DNA from: Blastochloris tepida
GTDB lineage: Bacteria; Pseudomonadota; Alphaproteobacteria; Rhizobiales; Xanthobacteraceae
Direction of reading: 5' to 3'
Assembly (NCBI RefSeq): GCF_003966715.1
Contig: NZ_AP018907.1
Span: forward strand, 1 to 35,000
DNA: 35,000 nucleotides
In this document: positions 1-8,628 of the stretch, piece by piece
Layout of the letters: the number at the start of each line of letters is the position of its first letter
Numbering within the stretch: the first letter of the stretch is position 1
Position numbers and translations under genes: made by a program
Notes under the pieces: model-generated
What the model was told of the DNA's origin: nothing
What the model saw: only the letters and a program-made list of their open reading frames with translations
Databases searched by the model: none

Positions 1-662
1 CCGCCGGAAAACACCTCGCGCCAGTTCGATTCGAGCGCGGAGAAGAAGGCGGCGTCGTCGATCAGGCCGTACTTCGCCACCTCGGCATAGCCGGCGCGGA
101 ACTCGCGCGCGGGCAGGGTGTCGAGGGCGGCGGTGTCGGCCAGCACCAGCACGGGCTGGTGGAAGGCGCCGATCAGATTCTTGCCGTGGGCGGAATTGAT
201 GCCGGTCTTGCCGCCGACCGAGGAATCGACCTGCGACAGAAGGGTGGTCGGCACCTGCACGAAATCGACGCCGCGCCGCACCACCGAGGCGGCGAAGCCG
301 GCAAGGTCGCCGATCACCCCGCCGCCCAGCGCCACCACGAGGTCGCCGCGCTCGATCCGGGCCTCGATCAGCGCCTCCACCACCCGCTCGAACACCGCGA
401 AGCTCTTGGAGCCCTCGCCGGGGGCGACCCGGATGGCGGTCGCCGGCAGGTTGGCCTTCGCCAGCGCGGCTTCGAGGCGCGGCAGATGGAGGCCGGCCAC
501 CGTCTCGTCCGCGACGATGGCGAGCCGCGCGCCGGGACGGCGAGCGGCGATCTCGGCGCCGGCGGCGTCGATCAGGTCCGGGCCGATCAGGATGTCGTAG
601 CTGCGGGCGGCGAGGTCGACCCGCAGGCGGCGGGCCGCGGCGGGCGTTGCAGTCTCGGTCAT
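1..662 (-). CDS. aroB: 3-dehydroquinate synthase, partial (C-terminus beyond window)
   Basis: Second enzyme of the shikimate pathway: NAD- and metal-dependent cyclisation of DAHP to 3-dehydroquinate in the cytoplasm. The reading frame from the ATG at 662 stays open to the window edge, giving about 220 residues of a protein usually near 370. Visible family motifs in order are PGEGSKSF, GGGVIGDLAGFAAS (nucleotide-binding glycine-rich loop), PTTLLSQVDSSVGGKTGIN, GKNLIGAFHQP and AGYAEVAKYG with the metal-binding glutamate region. The ATG overlaps the aroK stop codon by four bases (ATGA), so the two genes are translationally coupled in the classic aroK-aroB order. The metal-binding histidines lie beyond the window. 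Confidence 0.96.
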   Translation of the reverse strand, partial: MTETATPAAARRLRVDLAARSYDILIGPDLIDAAGAEIAARRPGARLAIVADETVAGLHLPRLEAALAKANLPATAIRVAPGEGSKSFAVFERVVEALIEARIERGDLVVALGGGVIGDLAGFAASVVRRGVDFVQVPTTLLSQVDSSVGGKTGINSAHGKNLIGAFHQPVLVLADTAALDTLPAREFRAGYAEVAKYGLIDDAAFFSALESNWREVFSG

Positions 663-1276
663 TGCGGTTCGCTGGGGTTGGCGGGCTGAGGGGCGGGGCC
701 GGCATCCAGATGCCCGGCCAGCGCGGCGATGATCTCCTCGACCATCACCTCCTGGGGGACATCGCGCGACAGCACGGTGATGTCGGCCTCGGCATAGACG
801 GGGTAGCGCTCGGCGATCAGCCGCCGCATCACCCCCTCGGGGTCGGGGGCCTTCAGCAGCGGGCGGTCGGCGCGGCGGCGGACGCGGCGCATCAGCACGT
901 CGAAATTGGCCTTGAGCCAGACGGTGAGCGCCCGCTCGCGGATGATGGCGCGGGTCTCGGCGCGCATATAGGCGCCGCCGCCGGTGGCGATCACCTTGGC
1001 CTCGCCCTCCAGCAGCCGGCGGATCACCTTGGCCTCGCCGTCGCGGAAGGAAGCCTCGCCGTGGCGCTCGAAGATCTCGGCCACCGTCATGCCGGCGGCC
1101 GCCTCGATCTCGGTGTCCGCATCGGCGAAGGGCAGGCCCAGCCGGGCGGCGAGCCGCTTGCCGACGGTCGACTTGCCGGCGCCCATCATGCCGATCAGCA
1201 CCAGCGAGCGCGTCCCCAGCGCGGCGCGCAACTGCGCGGGACGCTCGTCACTGTCGGTCCTGGCCGGCGCGGTCAT
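659..1276 (-). CDS. aroK: Shikimate kinase
   Basis: ATP-dependent phosphorylation of shikimate to shikimate 3-phosphate in aromatic amino acid synthesis; cytoplasmic. The 205-residue product has a P-loop GMMGAGKS at 29-36, the shikimate/Mg-binding DAD at 52-54, FRDGE at 77-81, the GGG substrate loop at 99-101 and the LID arginine in RADRPLL near 138. The first 20 residues and last 15 are low-complexity extensions beyond the usual roughly 170-residue core, as is common in alphaproteobacteria. The start ATG at 1276 is preceded by a G-rich Shine-Dalgarno (GGGGGGAG). It overlaps aroB by four bases and is therefore the first gene of an aroK-aroB operon running leftward. Confidence 0.96.
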   Translation of the reverse strand: MTAPARTDSDERPAQLRAALGTRSLVLIGMMGAGKSTVGKRLAARLGLPFADADTEIEAAAGMTVAEIFERHGEASFRDGEAKVIRRLLEGEAKVIATGGGAYMRAETRAIIRERALTVWLKANFDVLMRRVRRRADRPLLKAPDPEGVMRRLIAERYPVYAEADITVLSRDVPQEVMVEEIIAALAGHLDAGPAPQPANPSEPQ

Positions 1277-1556
1277 GGCAACTCCCCCCGGCCGGTTCTA
1301 TAGCACGCCGGCCGGCGATGGCAGGGGCGGGCGGTTGCGACGTTCGGCGGGCGGACCGTCCGGCTTGCATGCGGCGGGCGGACGTGATGACCCTGTGCTA
1401 CGGTTTCCGAAGGATCCCTTCGGGAGTCCGGAAACGGCCTCGCCGAAAATCCTTGTGCGACAATGGGATTTTCGGCGGTCGGACGACGGTTTTCCAGCTC
1501 AGGAGGCTGGAAGCCGTCTATAGCCTCCACCGCCAACCAACCGTCGAATCGCCGCC
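1277..1556. other. Divergent intergenic region, aroK / small membrane gene
   Basis: This 280-base gap separates divergent transcription units and must hold promoters for both. Close to aroK is a GC-rich inverted repeat (1289-1295 with 1308-1314, arms CGGCCGG) around TTCTATAGCACG. The right half is filled by the three-hairpin repeat described separately. No convincing coding frame was found. Confidence 0.6.
1400..1520. repeat. Three-hairpin intergenic repeat, copy 1
   Basis: Three successive inverted repeats: (i) GTTTCCG 1403-1409 with CGGAAAC 1429-1435, whose loop contains ATCCCTTCGGGA; (ii) a perfect 12-bp stem, CGCCGAAAATCC 1441-1452 with GGATTTTCGGCG 1466-1477; (iii) 1485-1498 with 1506-1518 (GACGGTTTTCCAGC / GCTGGAAGCCGTC). 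A clearly homologous copy with the same order, spacing and length lies at 14730-14850. The function is unknown; it could be a mobile non-autonomous repeat or a structured RNA. Confidence 0.8.
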
Positions 1557-1706
1557 ATGCCCACCCTTCTCCGCTTCCTGACCATCCTCGCCATCATCGG
1601 CGGGGCGATCTATGGCGGGCTGTTCGCGCTCGCCACCATGGTCGAGCCGACCCAGCGCGAAATGAGTGTCACGGTGTCGCCCGACCGGTTCCACCGGGGC
1701 GAGTGA
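1557..1706 (+). CDS. Small single-pass membrane protein (49 aa)
   Basis: The frame from ATG 1557 to TGA 1706 encodes 49 residues. It has a short positive N-terminus (MPTLLR), one hydrophobic segment at about residues 5-27 with small residues (IIGGAIYGGLFAL), and a polar tail starting VEPTQREM and ending in SPDRFHRGE. It is too short for most gene finders. My recollection is that a similar small protein with a [L/V]EPxxRExxV tail precedes xerD in other Hyphomicrobiales, which supports it being real, but this is from memory. It ends two bases before the likely xerD GTG start, so the two are probably co-transcribed. No function is known to me. Confidence 0.7.
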   Translation: MPTLLRFLTILAIIGGAIYGGLFALATMVEPTQREMSVTVSPDRFHRGE

Positions 1707-1707
1707 G

Positions 1708-2682
<975 letters not shown>

Positions 2683-2830
2683 CGCATGAGCAATTTCAGG
2701 ATGTGACAGAATGGGCGGATCTTGACTTTCGTCGCATGGCGGAGTGTTGTCCGCCGCCCCGGGTCGGTCCGGGCGATCCTCGCCCCCTGAGATTCGCGAT
2801 TTCCTTCTGGCGACCAGCCCGATTCCCTCG

Positions 2831-3784
2831 ATGCGCAGCTATCTCGATTTCGAAAAATCCGTCGCCGAGTTTGAAGCCAAGGTCGAGGAGCTGCGGACGC
2901 TCGCCGCCTCCGGCCAGGCCGTCACCATCGGCGAGGAGATCGCCAAGCTGGAGGCCAAGGCCAATCAGGCGCTGAAGGACCTCTACGCCAATCTGACGCC
3001 CTGGCAGAAGGCGCTGGTGGCCCGCCACCCGCAGCGCCCGCACGTGCGCGACTATATCGGCGGGCTGATCGAGGAATTCACGCCGCTCGCCGGCGACCGC
3101 AAGTTCGGCGAGGACGAGGCGATTCTCGGCGGCTTCGGCCGGTTCCGCGGCGAGCCGGTGTGCGTCATCGGCCAGGAGAAGGGCTCCTCGACCGAGGAGC
3201 GGCTGAAGCACAATTTCGGCATGGCCCGTCCGGAAGGCTACCGCAAGGCGGTGCGGCTGATGGAGATGGCCGACCGGTTCGGCCTGCCGGTGATCACCCT
3301 GGTCGATACGGCGGGCGCCTATCCCGGCATCGGCGCCGAGGAGCGCGGGCAGGCCGAGGCCATCGCCCGCTCGACCGATGCCTGCCTCGCGCTTGGCGTG
3401 CCCAATGTCGCGGTGGTGATCGGCGAGGGTGGCTCGGGCGGGGCGATCGCCATCGCCACCGCCAACCGCGTGCTGATGCTGGAGCACGCCATCTATTCGG
3501 TGATCTCGCCGGAGGGCGCGGCCTCGATCCTGTGGCGCGATTCCTCGCGTGCCCAGGACGCCGCCACCAGCATGAAGATCACCGCCCAGGACCTCATCAA
3601 GTTCGGGGTGATCGACAGGATCGTGCCGGAGCCGCCGGGCGGCGCCCACCGCGACCCGCAGGCGATGCTGGACACGCTCGGCGAGGCGGTCGCCCAGGCG
3701 CTGGGCGAGCTGCGGGACCTGTCGCCCACCGAGGTTCGCGAGCAGCGCTACGCCAAGTTCCTGGCTATCGGCCGCACGCTCTGA
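2831..3784 (+). CDS. accA: Acetyl-CoA carboxylase carboxyltransferase subunit alpha
   Basis: With AccD it forms the carboxyltransferase that moves the carboxyl group from biotin-AccB to acetyl-CoA, giving malonyl-CoA for fatty acid synthesis. The 317-residue length is typical. Landmarks are the N-terminal MRSYLDFEKSVAEFEAK helix, RPHVRDYI, the substrate region VITLVDTAGAYPGIGAEERGQ and the oxyanion-type GEGGSGGAIAIATANR followed by YSVISPEGAASILW. An upstream in-frame ATG at 2744 would add a non-homologous leader, so ATG 2831 is chosen. The gap of about 150 bases after xerD holds no visible gene. Confidence 0.96.
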   Translation: MRSYLDFEKSVAEFEAKVEELRTLAASGQAVTIGEEIAKLEAKANQALKDLYANLTPWQKALVARHPQRPHVRDYIGGLIEEFTPLAGDRKFGEDEAILGGFGRFRGEPVCVIGQEKGSSTEERLKHNFGMARPEGYRKAVRLMEMADRFGLPVITLVDTAGAYPGIGAEERGQAEAIARSTDACLALGVPNVAVVIGEGGSGGAIAIATANRVLMLEHAIYSVISPEGAASILWRDSSRAQDAATSMKITAQDLIKFGVIDRIVPEPPGGAHRDPQAMLDTLGEAVAQALGELRDLSPTEVREQRYAKFLAIGRTL

Positions 3785-4140
3785 TCCGAAAATCCGGCCG
3801 GCGGGACGGCAGATCCACCCGCCGCGGAGCCGATTCCGCACAGGAATTTTCGGGATACGCGTTTCAGCTTATCGCACGCAAGTTGCCGGCAGCCCGGATT
3901 GCCGGGCTTTTCGTGATGTTTCAAGGGCTTGGCGTGTCCGGCCGGTTGTGTTCGCGCCACTCGCGTTCCCAGGGGACGGCATAACCCCTGTTAACTTTCT
4001 GGCAAGGCAATGGTTCCAACGGTCACGGGATCGCCCCATTCCTCGTCCAAGACCGTTGCGGGTGGTGGCGTCCTTCCGATATCTCCCGGCCTCATGCGAT
4101 AATTGGACCGTAACCCTAACGTTTTATCCTGGCGGTTCAG
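3785..4140. other. Intergenic region, accA to L,D-transpeptidase
   Basis: No supported gene is present in these 356 bases. The left part has nested inverted repeats: an outer pair around CCGAAAATCC at 3786 and GGAATTTTCGG at 3843, and an inner CGGCGGG 3799-3805 with CCCGCCG 3818-3824. The outer pair recalls the second hairpin of the three-hairpin repeat. A rho-independent terminator follows at 3891-3911, and the right part should carry the promoter of the transpeptidase gene. Confidence 0.55.
3891..3911 (+). terminator. Rho-independent terminator after accA
   Basis: A seven-base-pair stem AGCCCGG / CCGGGCT with loop ATTG is followed directly by TTTT on the plus strand. It lies about 107 bases past the accA stop and would end the xerD-accA transcript. 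Confidence 0.7.
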
Positions 4141-5757
4141 ATGATCGGCGCCACGTCGTCGAAGCTCTTCACGTCGTCGCAGCTCTTTGGGAAGGGTCTC
4201 GCGTTGAACCGTCAGCTCCAGCACCGTTTCGCCACCGCCGCGCTTGTCGCCGGCCTCGCGCTCTCCGTCGCCGGCTGCATCACAAACGAGGCTGCGACCA
4301 GGCTGCCGTCGCGCGCCAGCGCCCCGCTCAAGCCGGAGACATTGGCCCTGCTCGAAGAGAAGGGCATGTCGAAATCCAGCCCCATCGTCGTGCGCCTGTT
4401 CAAGCAGGAAAGCGAACTGGAGGTCTGGAAGCCGACCCGCGAGGGCCGCTACGAGCTGTTCAAGACCTACCCGATCTGCCGCTGGTCCGGTGAGCTCGGT
4501 CCCAAGATCAAGGAAGGGGACCGGCAGGCGCCCGAGGGCTTCTACACCATCGTGCCCGGGCTGATGAACCCGAACTCCAGCTATTACCTTGCCTTCAACA
4601 CCGGCTTTCCCAACGCCTTCGACCGCGCCCACGGCCGCTCGGGCGGCGACGTGATGGTGCACGGCGACTGCTCGTCGCGCGGCTGCTTCGCCATGACCGA
4701 CGAGCAGATCGCCGAGATCTATGCGCTGGGGCGCGAGAGCTTCGCCGGCGGCCAGCGCTCGTTCCAGGTCCAGGCCTATCCGTTCCGCATGACGGCGGAG
4801 AACCTCGCCAAGCACCGCAACAACCCGCACATGGCGTTCTGGCGGATGCTGAAGGAGGGCAACGACCAGTTCCTGGTGTCGCGTCAGGCGCTCAAGGTCG
4901 ATGTCTGCGAGAAGAAGTACGTGTTCAACGCCAATCCGACAGCGGGTGGCCGGTTCGATCCTACCGGTCCGTGCCCGGCGTTCGAGGTGCCGAGCGAGAT
5001 TGCCGCTGCGGCGGCGAAGAAGCGCGCCGCCGACGATGCCAAGGTCGCCGCTCTGCTGGCCGACGGCGTGACGCCGGCCCCGGTCAAGACCGGCACCGAT
5101 GGCGGCATGCATCCGGTGTTCCTGGCGGCGGTGAAGGGCGTCGGCGATCCGTCGCTCGGCGACATCATCCGCAGCGAGCCGTTCAGCCGCCTGCCCGGCA
5201 CCGTGCCGGCCCACGCCGTGCCGCCGCGCGAGCCGACCGTGGCCGCAGCCCCGGCGCCCGCCAAGGCGACTGCCGACAAGTCCACCGCTGCCAAGCCGGC
5301 CCAGAAACCGGCCACTGCGGTCGCCAGCGCCTCCTCGTCTTCCTCGTCTTCCTCATCGTCGGGCAACTGGTTCACCCGGCTGTTCTCCAGCCGCGAGGAC
5401 AAGCCGGACCCGGAGATCACGGCCTCGACGCCGGCCAGCCCCGCGCCGTCGCGCACGGCTTCGGCTTCGGCCTCGACGCCGCAGCCGCCGGCCCGCCCGG
5501 CCGCCGTGCCGCAGACCGCGACGCCGGCCCAGGCGGCCAAGCCCGCGCCGTCCGGCACGGGAGCCTATGCGCTGGCCTCGACGCCGCGCGAGCGCCCCGG
5601 CACCATTCCGGCGGCTCCGGCGCAGACCCAGGCCGCTGCCCCGACAGCCGCGAAGCCGTCGACCTCGGTGTCGGCCTATACCGCGCCGATGCCGGCACCC
5701 GGCAGCCTGATCGGTGGTGCCGCGCCGGTGCTGGAAACCGGCGGGTTCTCGCGCTGA
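4141..5757 (+). CDS. L,D-transpeptidase (YkuD family) lipoprotein with Pro/Ala/Ser-rich tail
   Basis: Predicted envelope enzyme of the YkuD/YafK-like murein L,D-transpeptidase family, which form or cleave peptidoglycan cross-links or attach proteins. From ATG 4141 (538 aa) there is a signal peptide ending in a lipobox LSVAGC with Cys46 as the lipid site. The catalytic domain spans about 75-240 and contains HGDCSSRGCFAMTD (H174, S179, G181, C182). A low-complexity tail from about 320 to 538 holds a ten-serine run just before GNWFTRLFS. Start choice: an in-frame TTG at 4204 preceded by GGGAAGGG would give a more normal 25-residue lipoprotein signal, so the true start may be 4204. The long tail could span the periplasm or bind peptidoglycan, but that is inference. 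Confidence 0.85.
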   Translation: MIGATSSKLFTSSQLFGKGLALNRQLQHRFATAALVAGLALSVAGCITNEAATRLPSRASAPLKPETLALLEEKGMSKSSPIVVRLFKQESELEVWKPTREGRYELFKTYPICRWSGELGPKIKEGDRQAPEGFYTIVPGLMNPNSSYYLAFNTGFPNAFDRAHGRSGGDVMVHGDCSSRGCFAMTDEQIAEIYALGRESFAGGQRSFQVQAYPFRMTAENLAKHRNNPHMAFWRMLKEGNDQFLVSRQALKVDVCEKKYVFNANPTAGGRFDPTGPCPAFEVPSEIAAAAAKKRAADDAKVAALLADGVTPAPVKTGTDGGMHPVFLAAVKGVGDPSLGDIIRSEPFSRLPGTVPAHAVPPREPTVAAAPAPAKATADKSTAAKPAQKPATAVASASSSSSSSSSSGNWFTRLFSSREDKPDPEITASTPASPAPSRTASASASTPQPPARPAAVPQTATPAQAAKPAPSGTGAYALASTPRERPGTIPAAPAQTQAAAPTAAKPSTSVSAYTAPMPAPGSLIGGAAPVLETGGFSR

Positions 5758-5840
5758 CCGGTTGGCGGCGGACCGGTCCGCCGCCGCCGTCTCGATCAAT
5801 TGCCGGTGCCGGTGGCACCGGTGACGAGATTGTCGAAGCA

Positions 5841-5885
5841 AACGAAATCGCCCGATCCGGCACCGTCGGATCGGGCGATTTCGTT
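5841..5885. terminator. Bidirectional terminator, perfect 19-bp hairpin
   Basis: Arms at 5841-5859 and 5867-5885 are perfectly complementary, with loop GCACCGT. The structure lies between the convergent transpeptidase gene (plus) and grxC (minus). Its A-rich left edge and T-rich right edge give weak U tracts both ways, consistent with use by both transcripts. Confidence 0.75.
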
Positions 5886-5938
5886 CGGGCTCGGCGGATT
5901 TTCTGGTGCAGAGCCGGCTCGGGCTGGCCGAGAGGACT

Positions 5939-6196
5939 CTATCCCGCCAGCAGCGGGTCCAGCCGGCCGGTCTGCTCCAGCTCATAGAGGTCGTCGCAGC
6001 CGCCGACATGGGTGGTGCCGATGAAGATCTGCGGCACGGTCGCAGCACCGCCCGAGCGCGCCAGCATCTCGGCGCGGGCCGCGGCATCGCCGGTGATGTC
6101 GATCTCGGTGAAGGCGGCACCCTTGCGGCGCAGCAGGTCCTTGGCGGCGTGGCAGTAGGGGCAGGATGATTTCGAATAGATGACGACAGGCTGCAT
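5939..6196 (-). CDS. grxC: Glutaredoxin 3
   Basis: Small thiol-disulfide oxidoreductase of the cytoplasm that uses glutathione to reduce disulfides and mixed disulfides. The 85-residue product has the active-site CPYC at 12-15 after VVIYSKSS, the cis-proline TVPQIFI motif, and GGCDDLYELE near the C-terminus that helps bind glutathione. It starts 39 bases after comF on the same strand and is probably in one transcript with it. In many Hyphomicrobiales grxC is followed by the nitrilase-family and DUF1178 genes, which here lie 9 kb away. Confidence 0.95.
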   Translation of the reverse strand: MQPVVIYSKSSCPYCHAAKDLLRRKGAAFTEIDITGDAAARAEMLARSGGAATVPQIFIGTTHVGGCDDLYELEQTGRLDPLLAG

Positions 6197-6235
6197 GCGG
6201 TCTCCGGCACAACACTTTCATGCCGGGGCAAAGAC

Positions 6236-7024
6236 TTAGACGGCCGCGCCGGAATCCACAACCCGGGCGAAGACCAGGGCGTCGACGCGCGCCGCCCCGG
6301 CCCGCGACAGCGCCCGCGCGCAGGCTTCCAGCGTGGCGCCGGTGGTCAGCACGTCATCGACCAGCACGAGGCGCCGACCCCGCACCTCGCCGGTCGCCAG
6401 CGCCGGCACGGCAAACGCGCCCTGGACGTTGCGCGCCCGCTCGGCCCGGCTGAGGCCGATCTGGTGGCCGGTGCGGCGGCGGCGGACCAGGAGGTCGTTG
6501 CGCACCGGCCGTCCGGCGATGCGCCCCACCGCGTCGGCCAGCGCCGCCGACTGGTTGAAGCGGCGCTGCCACAGCCGCGTCCAGTGCAGCGGCACCGGCA
6601 CCAGCGCGTCGGCATCGGCCAGGAGCTCGGCGCCGGCCTGGGCCATCATCCGGCCGAGCGGCCGGGCGAGGTCGGTGCGGTCGCCGAATTTCAGGGCGTG
6701 GACCAGCCGGCGGGCGACCTCGTCATAGTGCGCCACCGCCCGCGCCCGGTCATAGGCGGGCGGCTCGGCGATCGCTGCCGGCGACAGCAGACCGGGGCCG
6801 AGATCGGCGGGAAACGGCGTGCCGAGCCGCTCGCAGAACGGCCGGCTGATGAATGTCAGGCGCGACCAGCAGGCCGGGCACAGCCCGCCATCGTCGGCCA
6901 CCGGAGCGCGGCAGGCGATGCAGGTTGGCGGCAGCGCCATGTCGCGCACCAGCCGCAGCGCCGACGCCGCGGCCCGCGCGCCGCGCGCCGCCATCCCCGC
7001 CGCCATCCGCAAGGCTGCCGCCAT
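6236..7024 (-). CDS. comF: ComF-family phosphoribosyltransferase-like protein
   Basis: ComF/GntX-type protein of 262 residues. The N-terminal part carries a zinc-ribbon-like CIAC (35-38) and CPAC pair. The C-terminal part is a phosphoribosyltransferase fold with the PRPP-binding motif VLVDDVLTTGAT, preceded by LVPVPLHWTRLWQRRFNQS, both characteristic of the family. In naturally competent bacteria ComF is linked to DNA uptake; in alphaproteobacteria the role is not established. It lies upstream of grxC and is divergent from the methyltransferase at 7122. Confidence 0.88.
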   Translation of the reverse strand: MAAALRMAAGMAARGARAAASALRLVRDMALPPTCIACRAPVADDGGLCPACWSRLTFISRPFCERLGTPFPADLGPGLLSPAAIAEPPAYDRARAVAHYDEVARRLVHALKFGDRTDLARPLGRMMAQAGAELLADADALVPVPLHWTRLWQRRFNQSAALADAVGRIAGRPVRNDLLVRRRRTGHQIGLSRAERARNVQGAFAVPALATGEVRGRRLVLVDDVLTTGATLEACARALSRAGAARVDALVFARVVDSGAAV

Positions 7025-7121
7025 CCTGTCCCTCGCCGGGGAAGCCTATGTTCGCGCGCCCCGGGCGGCAATCGCTTTGCCGAAGCCGCCCAGCGGCCTA
7101 CATGGAGGCAAAGGAACCGCC

Positions 7122-7994
7122 ATGGCCGCCCCCCTCCTGTTCGACCGCGCCGCTCTCCGCCGCCGCCGCGCCCGCGCCCTGGCGATGGGGCCGGCCGACT
7201 TCCTGCTCGACATGGCGGCCGAGGATCTGGCCGACCGGCTGGCGGCGGTGGCGCGGCACTTTTCGGTGGCTGCCGACATTGGCACGCCGAGCGAGGCGGC
7301 GGTGCGGGCGCTCAGGGCGCGCGGGCAAGTCGAGGCGCTGTCGCATATCGACCTCCTGGCCGGCGGCGACGGCCTGCCGGACGGCGATCCGCTGCCGTTC
7401 GCGCCGGCCTCGCTCGACCTCGCGGTTTCGGTGCTGGCGCTGCAGTTCGTCAACGACCTGCCCGGCCTGCTGGTGCAGGTGCGGCGGGCGCTGAAGCCGG
7501 ACGGCCTGTTCCTGGCGGCGCTGGTCGGCGGCGACAGCCTGTCCGAGCTTCGCCAGGCCTTCATGGCGGCGGAGGCGGAAACGGCCGGCGGCGCCTCGCC
7601 GCGGGTGGCGCCGTTCGCCGGGGTGCGCGAGATGGGAGCGCTGCTGCAGCGGGCGGGGTTCGCGCTGCCGGTCGCCGATGTCGACCGCCTCACGGTGCGC
7701 TACGCCGATCCGCTGGCGCTGATGGCCGAGCTGCGGCGCATGGGCGCCGCCAATCCGCTGGCCGAGCGCCGCCGGGCGCCGCTGCGGCGGGAGACGCTGG
7801 CGCGAGCGGTGGAAATCTATGCCGAGCGCTTCGCCGATCCCGACGGGCGCGTGCGCGCAACCTTCGACATCGTGTGGATCTCGGGCTGGGCGCCGCACGA
7901 GAGCCAGCAGCAGCCGCTCAAGCCCGGCTCGGCCCGGATGCGGCTGGCCGATGCCCTGGCCCAGGGCCGCGAGACGAAACCCGGACCCGGCTGA
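7122..7994 (+). CDS. SAM-dependent methyltransferase, BioC/NDUFAF5-like
   Basis: Class I methyltransferase-type protein of 290 residues. It resembles the family that includes BioC and mitochondrial NDUFAF5. After an N-terminal arginine-rich segment (RAALRRRRARAL) come DFLLDMAAEDLADRL and a Rossmann region with LDLAVSVLALQFVNDLP and RRALKPDGLFLAALVGGDSL. The SAM-binding glycine motif is degenerate (VAADIGTPS), so activity is uncertain. ATG 7122 is preceded by AAGGA at a suitable distance. It is divergent from comF. In my recollection this gene accompanies comF in related genomes; the substrate is not known from sequence. Confidence 0.82.
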   Translation: MAAPLLFDRAALRRRRARALAMGPADFLLDMAAEDLADRLAAVARHFSVAADIGTPSEAAVRALRARGQVEALSHIDLLAGGDGLPDGDPLPFAPASLDLAVSVLALQFVNDLPGLLVQVRRALKPDGLFLAALVGGDSLSELRQAFMAAEAETAGGASPRVAPFAGVREMGALLQRAGFALPVADVDRLTVRYADPLALMAELRRMGAANPLAERRRAPLRRETLARAVEIYAERFADPDGRVRATFDIVWISGWAPHESQQQPLKPGSARMRLADALAQGRETKPGPG

Positions 7995-8014
7995 TCGCTT
8001 CGGCCTCTTCTTCT

Positions 8015-8033
8015 CTCTCCCGCAAGGGGAGAG
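8015..8033. terminator. Hairpin between convergent genes
   Basis: CTCTCCC (8015-8021) pairs with GGGAGAG (8027-8033) around GCAAG, 20 bases after the methyltransferase stop and before the end of the oppositely oriented acetyltransferase. It resembles the CTCTCCCC/GGGGAGAG palindromes frequent between genes in Hyphomicrobiales; terminator function is inferred. Confidence 0.5.
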
Positions 8034-8090
8034 GGAAAGAGGGCGGCTCCCGGCCAGCAGTTGTTCCGAGGTGATCAGCCGGAGCCGGAA

Positions 8091-8534
8091 TCACAGCAGC
8101 TTGCGCATTGAGGGGGCGTGGTGGAGGTTGAAGCCCAGCGCCTTGTAGAACGGCACCGCCTCGGCCCGGGCGTCGAGGAACACCGCGCCCATGCCGCGGG
8201 CCTGCGCGTCCTGCTCGACATGATCCATCAGCAGGCGGCCGACATCGGCGCGGCGCTCCTCGTCGGCGACGACGAGGTCGTCGACATGAAGGTGGGGGCC
8301 GCGCGCCAGCGTGTGCACCGGCCGCATCCCCAGCACGCCGAGCAGACGCCCGTCGGCGAACGCGCCGACGAGCTGGTAGCCCGAATAGGCCTGCCGCTCG
8401 ACGCGTTCGAGAAACTCCTCGGCCGTCAGGTGGGTGCGCAACGCCGCCATCACCGGAAACGCTGCACGCCACTCCGCCGGCTCCAGCTTGCGGACCGTGA
8501 TCTGATCGTCGGTCACTTCGCCCGTCCTGACCAT
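8091..8534 (-). CDS. GNAT-family N-acetyltransferase
   Basis: Small acetyl-CoA-dependent acetyltransferase of unknown substrate (147 aa from ATG 8534). GNAT features are the strand HVDDLVVADEERR followed by the pyrophosphate-binding turn RADVGRLLMDH, then QARGMGAVFLDAR and the C-terminal AVPFYKALGFN, which marks motif B. A longer frame to 8618 would add low-complexity sequence, so the start MVRTGEVTDDQ is preferred. It is downstream of the Flp pilin gene on the same strand, with a 94-base gap. Confidence 0.82.
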   Translation of the reverse strand: MVRTGEVTDDQITVRKLEPAEWRAAFPVMAALRTHLTAEEFLERVERQAYSGYQLVGAFADGRLLGVLGMRPVHTLARGPHLHVDDLVVADEERRADVGRLLMDHVEQDAQARGMGAVFLDARAEAVPFYKALGFNLHHAPSMRKLL

Positions 8535-8556
8535 AGTTTCCTGCCCCAACTCGACT

Positions 8557-8572
8557 CCGGTGCCGGCACCGG
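8557..8572. terminator. Perfect 16-base palindrome between Flp gene and GNAT gene
   Basis: CCGGTGCCGGCACCGG is self-complementary without a loop. It lies 57 bases past the Flp pilin stop and 22 bases before the GNAT start (both minus strand). It could be a weak terminator or an operator for the GNAT gene; sequence alone does not decide. Confidence 0.35.
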
Positions 8573-8628
8573 CCGCCTGGGCCTGTCCCGCCTCGGCGAC
8601 CGTGTCCGGTCTGGGCACAGAGAGTAGC

